The translations under genes and the position numbers were made by a program. Below are positions 1 to 4,760 of a DNA stretch of 9,743 nucleotides, one piece after another; the stretch's first letter is position 1; the number at the start of each line of letters is the position of its first letter. The stretch covers positions 1 to 9,743 of the forward strand of contig JAUVDZ010000033.1 in the NCBI GenBank assembly GCA_030595015.1, in the 5' to 3' direction. The notes beneath the pieces were generated by a model, which was given only the letters and a program-made list of their open reading frames with translations, was not told where the DNA came from and made no database searches. The stretch comes from Candidatus Peregrinibacteria bacterium. Lineage in GTDB: Bacteria; Patescibacteriota; Gracilibacteria; UBA1369; PNNO01.

Positions 1-68
1 ACGTGAAACAAAAAACCAAAGAAAGGCTCACCCAAATAGAAAATGGCCAGCGCGACCTATACTTTTAA
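1..68 (+). CDS. Possible C-terminal end of an upstream gene (partial)
   Basis: The frame beginning at base 3 is open from the window edge to a TAA at 66-68 and reads as a charged tail ending NGQRDLYF, which looks like an ordinary hydrophilic C-terminus. It ends before the extended -10 element of the next gene, as expected for a neighbouring gene. A competing frame starting at base 2 stays open to 85 but would end inside that promoter. Too little is present to assign a family, and the GTG at 3-5 could be coincidence. Confidence 0.3.
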   Translation, partial: VKQKTKERLTQIENGQRDLYF

Positions 69-77
69 CTAAAATCA

Positions 78-86
78 TGTTATAAT
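78..86 (+). promoter_or_regulatory. Extended -10 promoter of the phosphatase gene
   Basis: TGTTATAAT is a perfect extended -10 (TGn followed by TATAAT). No good -35 is found at 16-18 bp upstream, which extended -10 promoters tolerate. Transcription would begin near 93, giving a leader of about 20 nt that is almost pure A/T with no Shine-Dalgarno sequence before ATG at 114. Confidence 0.6.
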
Positions 87-113
87 ATAGGGTAAGAAAA
101 ATAAAAATAAAAA

Positions 114-1169
114 ATGGGTGAAGAAAACGCAAAAAATCCGGATTTTGAAGAAATTCATGAACTTTTAGATTCAGATCTACTTCAAATTGACGAAGAACCG
201 CTTCCAGCAAGTGCTGAGGCAATTGCTGTAAATAAAGTTTTAGAGACAAACCATGAAACTGCTGGTATTCCTGATGCGCTTCTAAGAAAACCATATAGTG
301 AACTCAATATAACTCCGGATAATATGGAGATTTATGCTGGTGGTGAAAATGGAGCAATGACTTCAATTGGAGACGAAGTTAATATCGCAGCTTTTACAAA
401 TATCGGATATGGCTATAACAGAAACGATGATGGATTATTGGTTGATACAAATTCAAATACTGTAGTTGTGCCAGATGGAGTTGGAGGGAACAAACATGGA
501 GAAGTTGCTTCAAATGTTGCTTGTCATGTTTCAGGACAAATGCTTGATCGCCCGGATTTGGTTAAATTAGAAGATATGATTCAAGGTGCACATCATGATG
601 TTAAGGAATATCAAAAAAATAATGGAGATGAGTATGACAATATTGCTGCAACTTTTGTTGCTGCAAGAATAAAAAATGGCAAAGCTGAGTTTGTTCATGC
701 AGGAGATAGTAAAGCTTTAATGTTTAGAGGAGATGAAATTATTTATGAAAGTTCTGATGATAATCTTCTAAATTATATTATGGTTCGTTTAGGAAAAACT
801 GAAAATGAAGCTATTGAATATATATATGACGTTTACGGTGATAATGCTCGTCCTGATGCAATTTTGCAGGATTTAGGACATCCGGATCCAGTTACTGATT
901 TTAAGACAGGATCAAGTAATAACGGTGACCTTAATCCTCATTATCATATTGAAGACACAAAACCCGGAGATATTATTGTTTTAGCAAGTGATGGCTTGAC
1001 TGATAATATGGATACAGAAACAATAATGAAATTTATAAATGAGCGGTTAGCTAAGGGAGTGGCTTTAAATGTAATTGCTAATGAAATTAAAAAAGAAGTA
1101 ATTGCAATTATGAAATCAGGAACAGGAAAATTCGACAATATTACAATCGCAATAATCCAGGTAAAATAA
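114..1169 (+). CDS. PP2C-family (PPM) serine/threonine protein phosphatase
   Basis: Predicted Mn/Mg-dependent protein phosphatase of 351 residues, removing phosphate from Ser/Thr of protein targets in the cytoplasm. The family motifs occur in order: the NRNDDG strand at 102-107, DGVGG with the metal-binding Asp at 121-125 followed by GE(V)AS, the T-F-V-A-A strand leading into GDSKA at 197-201, SDGLTDN with a metal-binding Asp at 292-298, and the closing DN at 341-342 in FDNITIAII. These are the Asp residues that hold the two metals in the family. Residues 1 to about 75 form an acidic, probably disordered extension outside the catalytic domain. There is no signal peptide or membrane segment. 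No kinase gene is present in the window, so the substrate is unknown. The start is the first ATG after the extended -10. Confidence 0.88.
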   Translation: MGEENAKNPDFEEIHELLDSDLLQIDEEPLPASAEAIAVNKVLETNHETAGIPDALLRKPYSELNITPDNMEIYAGGENGAMTSIGDEVNIAAFTNIGYGYNRNDDGLLVDTNSNTVVVPDGVGGNKHGEVASNVACHVSGQMLDRPDLVKLEDMIQGAHHDVKEYQKNNGDEYDNIAATFVAARIKNGKAEFVHAGDSKALMFRGDEIIYESSDDNLLNYIMVRLGKTENEAIEYIYDVYGDNARPDAILQDLGHPDPVTDFKTGSSNNGDLNPHYHIEDTKPGDIIVLASDGLTDNMDTETIMKFINERLAKGVALNVIANEIKKEVIAIMKSGTGKFDNITIAIIQVK

Positions 1170-1171
1170 AT

Positions 1172-1200
1172 TTGACAAAACGCCTGAAATCATTTATCGT
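1172..1200 (+). promoter_or_regulatory. Candidate promoter for the 130-residue protein
   Basis: A perfect TTGACA at 1172-1177 is followed after 17 bp by TATCGT (4 of 6 matches to TATAAT) at 1195-1200. It begins just after the phosphatase stop codon and precedes the gene at 1231 with a predicted leader of about 24 nt. The -35 is strong and the -10 weak. Confidence 0.4.
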
Positions 1201-1206
1201 TGTCGT

Positions 1207-1230
1207 CCTTTATCCATAAGGCATTTTTTT
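1207..1230 (+). terminator. Weak hairpin plus T7 tract after the phosphatase gene
   Basis: CCTT (1207-1210) can pair with AAGG (1218-1221) around a 7-nt loop, and seven Ts follow at 1224-1230. The shape is that of an intrinsic terminator, but the stem is only 4 bp. The T tract runs directly into the next start codon, so it may equally be leader structure. Confidence 0.25.
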
Positions 1231-1623
1231 ATGGGATTAGATAACGAACGAACGCACCAACCCAAAAGAAGAGCTACGTTAAATGAAGTTATTAGAGCAA
1301 CCTGCGGGCCTTTGCATGATGAAATACTTAGAGCCTTTGGTCTAGAACTTAGAATTGATGAAATTGTGGCTTTCGCAAAATTAAATAAATGCGAAAATGA
1401 CAAAGTCTCTTTAGCTGAACATGTTTGTTATATTTTAGTTCATGCTTATAGAGAAGAAAATGCTAATATTGCAGGTTTACATATACACACTAAAGTCAAA
1501 ATTCAAAAACTTCTTCAATTAGAAGAAGATAATGATGATGTGAAATTTGATGATTCTTTGTTGGTTGAACCAAAAGTTGATCCAACAATACATCGTTTAG
1601 CACTGGATTTTTTAAATAAATAG
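1231..1623 (+). CDS. Unrecognised 130-residue protein
   Basis: I do not recognise a family. The protein is soluble and probably helical, with a basic N-terminal segment (residues 8-15 around QPKRR), a central region with scattered Cys at 25, 54 and 66, and an acidic patch LEEDNDD near 97-103. It has no signal peptide, no transmembrane segment and no paired-cysteine metal motif. The start is fixed at 1231 because no ATG, GTG or TTG lies in frame between here and the upstream in-frame stop at 1168. AAGG at 1218-1221 is the only purine-rich patch near a ribosome-binding position. The gene lies between the phosphatase and the hydrogenase operon, and the latter has its own promoter, so a functional link is not implied. 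Confidence 0.6.
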   Translation: MGLDNERTHQPKRRATLNEVIRATCGPLHDEILRAFGLELRIDEIVAFAKLNKCENDKVSLAEHVCYILVHAYREENANIAGLHIHTKVKIQKLLQLEEDNDDVKFDDSLLVEPKVDPTIHRLALDFLNK

Positions 1624-1635
1624 AAAAGTAGCCAC

Positions 1636-1664
1636 TTGTCATTTTGTCGCGGCTGTTATATATT
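1636..1664 (+). promoter_or_regulatory. Hydrogenase operon promoter
   Basis: TTGTCA (1636-1641, 5 of 6) is followed after 17 bp by TATATT (1659-1664, 5 of 6). The overlapping TGTTATATA at 1654-1662 gives an alternative extended -10. The hexamer ends 8 nt before ATG at 1673, so the transcript would start at or within a few bases of the start codon. This makes the hydrogenase genes an independent transcription unit. Confidence 0.6.
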
Positions 1665-1672
1665 TATTTTCG

Positions 1673-2200
1673 ATGTCTGAACAAAAAAAATTAAAAATTG
1701 GATGGTTCTCTTTTACCTGCTGTGAAGATTCAACAATCATGTTCACAGAGATGCTTAATGATCATTTTTTTGCATGGAAAAAAATTTTAGATTTTCGACA
1801 TTGCAATGTGTTGAAAAGTAAAAATGAAATGAGTGATATTGATGTAGCCTTTGTTGAAGGTGCAATTTGTACAGATAAAGATAAAGCTAAACTTGAAAAA
1901 ATTCGCGAGGTTTCAAAATATATTGTAGCTATTGGAGCGTGCGCTGTAACTGGCTATCCTACTGCTCATCGAAACAATTTTAATAAGGAAATGAAAGAAG
2001 AAATCGCATTTTATTTAAAACAATTTCATCAAGCTGACACAGTTTATGCCTTACATGAATTAATTAAAGTTGATGATAAAGTTCCGGGATGTCCAATGAT
2101 TGAAAGTATGTTTGTAAAAACAATGGATAAATATCTGCATGAATTCGGAGTTATTCCTGAAGATGATTCTATAGCCAACCACAAAGATGCACGACATTAA
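1673..2200 (+). CDS. [NiFe] hydrogenase small subunit, short NuoB-like form
   Basis: Small subunit of a cytosolic [NiFe] hydrogenase, carrying electrons between the Ni-Fe site of the large subunit and an unknown partner. It belongs to the fold shared by hydrogenase small subunits and complex I NuoB. Four cysteines fit one proximal [4Fe-4S] cluster: adjacent Cys16-Cys17 in FTCCEDS, Cys90 in GACAVTG and Cys140 in PGCPM. The adjacent pair resembles NuoB, whereas most hydrogenase small subunits have CxxC here. The chain stops at 175 residues, shortly after the PGCP motif, so the domain that holds medial and distal clusters in long small subunits is absent. There is no twin-arginine signal, so it is cytoplasmic. 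The 3' end overlaps the large-subunit gene by 14 bp, indicating co-translation. No Shine-Dalgarno sequence precedes the start; the promoter is almost on top of the ATG. Confidence 0.85.
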   Translation: MSEQKKLKIGWFSFTCCEDSTIMFTEMLNDHFFAWKKILDFRHCNVLKSKNEMSDIDVAFVEGAICTDKDKAKLEKIREVSKYIVAIGACAVTGYPTAHRNNFNKEMKEEIAFYLKQFHQADTVYALHELIKVDDKVPGCPMIESMFVKTMDKYLHEFGVIPEDDSIANHKDARH

Positions 2201-3530
2201 TATAAATATTGAAGGTTTGTCGAAAATTGAAGGACATCTTGATATGGATGTTTTTATTAAAGATGGCAAAATTGAAGATGTAAAATTTATGATAATGGAG
2301 AACAAGAGATTTTTTGAAAACGCAATTATAGGGAAGCCTTTTTTGCAAATCCCGCAGCTGTTATCGCGGATTTGTGGAACTTGTTCTGTTGCACATTTAA
2401 TAGCTGCAATTGAAGCTGTTGAACATGCTCTCGACTACACGCCGAGCGAACAAACAATGATTTTACGTAAGCTTCTTACATATGGTTTGATGATTCGAGA
2501 TCATGCTTTGCATTTATATTTATTCACAATGCCGGATGTAATCGGAAAAGATTCAATCCTGGATTTTGACGAACATGATGAAAAAGAAGGACGACTTTTG
2601 CATGACATGTTTGATCTTAAAAGAGCAGGTAACAAATTATCAACAATTACAGGAGGACGCGCAGTTCATGCACCATTCCCAATGCCTGGAGGATTTGTAA
2701 AATATCCTACTGAAGATGAAATGAAAGAAATGGTTGTAGAGCTTAAAGGAGTTCGTGAAAAGATTTTATTTGCTATGGAAGTTTTTGACACATGCGACTT
2801 TACACTTAAACGAAAAACCAAATTTGTTGGATTAAAAACTGAAGATTACAGTTTTTTAAATGGCCCTGCATTGTGCAGCGAGGGTGGGTTTTGTGTTCCT
2901 GAAAAACACTTCAGACAACAGTTAAAAGAGGTTATAATTCCTTATTCTTCTGCGCTTGGTTACACTTTGCACGGAGAGGAATTTATGGTTGGAGCATTGG
3001 CAAGAATGAATGTTAATCGAGATGCCCTTCATGAAAATACTAAACGGGATGCAGCTAAATATATTGCAAGATTTCCTTCGATTGATGTTTATCATAATAA
3101 TTTGGCGCAAGCTATTGAAACTTTACATTCGATTGATCATTCAATTGAAATACTTGGAACTTTGAAAATTGATCCTGTAAAACCAGACCAAATTCCACCA
3201 AAAGCAGGTGAGGGTGTTGGTGTGATTGAGGCTCCTCGTGGAACTCTTTACCACTATCTTAAATTAGATGATGCAGGAGTTGTGCAAAAAGCCGAAGTTG
3301 TGGTCCCTACTGCGCAAAATCAAATTAATATTGAAAATGATATTAAAGCGTTAGTTCAGGAATATTTAGATAAAGATGGAGAAGATTTAGATCAGGATTA
3401 CGTTAGATTTGAAATCGAGAAATTGATTAGAGCTTATGACCCCTGCATGAGCTGTGCGACTCACTTTTTAAAATTAAACTGGGAGTTTGATGGAGTTCGT
3501 CCGTCCGGACTCACACTTGACTCGCGATAA
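2187..3530 (+). CDS. [NiFe] hydrogenase large (catalytic) subunit, group 3-like
   Basis: Catalytic subunit that binds the Ni-Fe(CN)2CO centre and interconverts H2 with protons and electrons. Both ligand motifs are intact: RICGTCSVAH at 61-70 (Cys63, Cys66) and DPCMSCATH at 418-426 (Cys420, Cys423). The N-terminal SKIEGH (12-17) and EAPRG (348-352), whose Arg sits over the active site in the family, are also present. Length (447) and style suggest the cytosolic group 3 (3b/3d-like); I cannot place the subgroup by eye. A 21-residue tail follows His426 and should be removed by a maturation endopeptidase, a candidate for which lies at 4035-4418. All four metal ligands are kept, so this is a hydrogenase and not a complex I NuoD homologue. 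The start lies inside the small-subunit gene. No hypA-F, diaphorase or flavin subunit genes are in the window. Confidence 0.92.
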   Translation: MHDININIEGLSKIEGHLDMDVFIKDGKIEDVKFMIMENKRFFENAIIGKPFLQIPQLLSRICGTCSVAHLIAAIEAVEHALDYTPSEQTMILRKLLTYGLMIRDHALHLYLFTMPDVIGKDSILDFDEHDEKEGRLLHDMFDLKRAGNKLSTITGGRAVHAPFPMPGGFVKYPTEDEMKEMVVELKGVREKILFAMEVFDTCDFTLKRKTKFVGLKTEDYSFLNGPALCSEGGFCVPEKHFRQQLKEVIIPYSSALGYTLHGEEFMVGALARMNVNRDALHENTKRDAAKYIARFPSIDVYHNNLAQAIETLHSIDHSIEILGTLKIDPVKPDQIPPKAGEGVGVIEAPRGTLYHYLKLDDAGVVQKAEVVVPTAQNQINIENDIKALVQEYLDKDGEDLDQDYVRFEIEKLIRAYDPCMSCATHFLKLNWEFDGVRPSGLTLDSR

Positions 3531-3622
3531 TGCACTACGTCGTACTTATCCATCCGATTCGCTACACTCATGCGCATGTATAAGCATTTTCGCTCGCTAG
3601 ATACTCACTAACGTTCGTATCT
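3493..3622 (+). repeat. Array of three related hairpin units at the end of the hydrogenase operon
   Basis: This stretch is visibly richer in G+C and CpG than its surroundings and holds three hairpins. Unit 1 is GAGTTCG (3493-3499) with CGGACTC (3506-3512), inside the large-subunit reading frame. Unit 2 is CTTATCCATCCG (3545-3556) with CGCATGTATAAG (3573-3584), pairing 10 of 12 positions. Unit 3 is AGATAC (3599-3604) with GTATCT (3617-3622), ending one base before the GNAT start codon. The units share a core resembling ACTCAC followed by a CG-containing segment, so they look like diverged members of one REP-like family. Their function is unknown; mRNA 3'-end protection or attenuation is possible. 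Confidence 0.5.
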
Positions 3623-3623
3623 G

Positions 3624-4097
3624 ATGGAAATAAAAATTCGTAAAGCAACCCTAGATGACGTTAAAGACATGCAAGAGTTCATGTTTCATTTAATGCACGA
3701 TGAATTAGTAAATTATATGCCTACTAATAAAGTGAAATGGGCTAAATCTAAGAAATCTCATGAATATTTTGTTAATAGAATTAAAAAAATAAATGAACTA
3801 GCTATTATTGCTGAGTTTAAAGGTGAAAAAATTGGTTATTTAAGCGGATATGTCCATGGTCCACTTCCCTATCGAACAGAGAAGAAATTTGGAATTTTAG
3901 GAGATATGTTTGTTGTACAAGAGCATCGAAGCAAAAAAATTGGAACTAAACTAATTACAGAATTCAAAAAATGGGCAAAAAAGCGTGGGGCAAAGGTTTT
4001 GCGAATTGAATCATACTCAGCAAACAAAAAAGCTTTAAAGTTTTATAGACGCCAAGGCTTTGAAGACAGTAGCACTATCCTTGAGCGTAAAATTTGA
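3624..4097 (+). CDS. GNAT-family N-acetyltransferase
   Basis: Predicted acetyl-CoA-dependent N-acetyltransferase of 157 residues, the normal size for a single GNAT domain. The N-terminal strand IRKATLDDV is typical. The central strand GILGDMFVVQEHRSKKIG (90-107) carries the acetyl-CoA pyrophosphate loop in the form R102-SK-K-I-G107; the first glycine of the usual RxxGxG is Lys105. The C-terminal part has the family signature ALKFYRRQGF (137-146). The substrate cannot be told; protein, peptide or small-molecule amines are all possible. The gene starts immediately after a hairpin of the repeat array, with no Shine-Dalgarno sequence. Its last 63 bp overlap the 3' end of the opposite-strand maturation protease gene. 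Confidence 0.82.
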   Translation: MEIKIRKATLDDVKDMQEFMFHLMHDELVNYMPTNKVKWAKSKKSHEYFVNRIKKINELAIIAEFKGEKIGYLSGYVHGPLPYRTEKKFGILGDMFVVQEHRSKKIGTKLITEFKKWAKKRGAKVLRIESYSANKKALKFYRRQGFEDSSTILERKI

Positions 4098-4418
4098 TGG
4101 AATTCCTAGAATTTGGATCGTTTTAAACATTCTCAGCTTTTTGTATAATTTAAGACTCCATCCAAGATCAAAATCATGCATAGAATACGCTGTTTGAGAC
4201 GCAAAGGCATCAATATTATCAAATACTCGAGGTTCTTTTAAACCTTCAACTGTGTCGACTATAACAAGATCCTCAGTGTCTTGTGGGAGGTCTTCCATTG
4301 GGTCGTACTCGCGAAACTCAATATCAGGAAATTTAGCCTCGAGTTTAGGTTTGAGTTTGATTGGAAGCGAGTCTTCCTCAACGAGTAGGTTGCCGACAAG
4401 GTATATGATTTTCTTCAT
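4035..4418 (-). CDS. Hydrogenase maturation endopeptidase (HycI/HybD family)
   Basis: Predicted nickel-sensing endopeptidase that removes the C-terminal tail of the [NiFe] large subunit once the metal centre is inserted. The N-terminus IIYLVGNLLVEED matches the family opening GNxLxxD(D/E). The three expected metal ligands can be placed at Asp16, Asp55 (IVDTVEG) and His81 (SMHDFDLG), followed by the strand IQILGIPSNF that ends the fold in relatives. At 127 residues it is shorter than the usual 150-160, so a C-terminal helix is probably trimmed. Its likely substrate, the large subunit at 2187-3530, is about 0.5 kb away on the opposite strand. It is transcribed from an extended -10 six bases before its ATG, which predicts a leaderless mRNA. 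The 3' end overlaps the GNAT gene by 63 bp. Confidence 0.8.
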   Translation of the reverse strand: MKKIIYLVGNLLVEEDSLPIKLKPKLEAKFPDIEFREYDPMEDLPQDTEDLVIVDTVEGLKEPRVFDNIDAFASQTAYSMHDFDLGWSLKLYKKLRMFKTIQILGIPSNFTLKDSATVFKALASIKL

Positions 4419-4424
4419 GAATTA

Positions 4425-4433
4425 ATTATAGCA
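4425..4433 (-). promoter_or_regulatory. Extended -10 promoter of the maturation protease gene
   Basis: Read on the - strand this is TGCTATAAT, a perfect extended -10, with exactly 6 nt between the hexamer and the ATG at 4418. Initiation about 7 nt downstream would fall on the start codon. No -35 match is evident. Confidence 0.6.
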
Positions 4434-4450
4434 AAAAATTGTAATAAATA

Positions 4451-4473
4451 ATCTTTATAATACTTATAAAGAT
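4451..4473. promoter_or_regulatory. Perfect 9-bp dyad in a divergent intergenic region: operator candidate
   Basis: ATCTTTATA (4451-4459), a 5-bp spacer ATACT, then TATAAAGAT (4465-4473) form a 23-bp dyad with all nine base pairs matched. It sits between the divergent maturation protease and six-cysteine protein genes. It contains TATAAT (4456-4461), a possible -10 for the rightward gene, and lies upstream of the leftward -10. A bound dimeric regulator could control both genes. AT-richness raises the chance expectation, but nine of nine is notable. Confidence 0.5.
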
Positions 4474-4490
4474 CCAATAACAATTTGATA

Positions 4491-4760
4491 ATGAATAGAA
4501 AAAATTGTCCTTATTTAGGAATTGAACATAATAAAGAAGAAACTGCTTGTATAGACTGGGGAAAAGTAAACAACGAATTCACTAATAACCCTGAAGGATT
4601 TTGCGTTACTCTAAAAAGATTAATAAGGTATCGTTGTCATGCTGTATTCCAAAATGGATTTCCAGAAATAACAGAAGAAGTTATTGATACCTGTCGTGGA
4701 AGAAATGAAAATTCTTATGAAGATTGTAAAGTTTTCAAACAAAGAGAAATGGATGCTTAA
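4491..4760 (+). CDS. Small six-cysteine protein, function unknown
   Basis: An 89-residue cytosolic protein with six cysteines (6, 20, 38, 49, 68, 79), none in CxxC pairs. The N-terminus NCPYLGIEHN resembles the CPYLG opening seen in various small bacterial proteins. The even spread of cysteines could hold an iron-sulfur cluster or zinc, but no known motif is met and I assign no function. I chose ATG at 4491 over an in-frame TTG six bases upstream because ATG starts every neighbour. A candidate -10 (TATAAT, 4456-4461) lies inside a dyad shared with the divergent maturation protease gene. The stop codon overlaps by 4 bp (TTAA) the stop of the convergent ATPase gene. Confidence 0.7.
   Translation: MNRKNCPYLGIEHNKEETACIDWGKVNNEFTNNPEGFCVTLKRLIRYRCHAVFQNGFPEITEEVIDTCRGRNENSYEDCKVFKQREMDA

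Noticed and set aside
28..294. 88-residue open frame on the - strand over the phosphatase 5' end
   Set aside because: It runs antisense through the promoter and the well-supported phosphatase start, and its translation shows no domain.
2187..3530. Large subunit as a complex I NuoD homologue, given the NuoB-like partner
   Set aside because: All four Ni-Fe cysteines (63, 66, 420, 423) and a cleavable tail are present; NuoD lacks them.
3573..3590. TATAAG as a promoter -10 for the GNAT gene
   Set aside because: It is part of the second hairpin arm of the repeat array and no -35 match lies at 16-18 bp, so it is not supported.
4485..4490. TTG as an upstream start for the six-cysteine protein
   Set aside because: ATG at 4491 is only two codons further in, and every other gene here starts with ATG. 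No ribosome-binding signal favours TTG.
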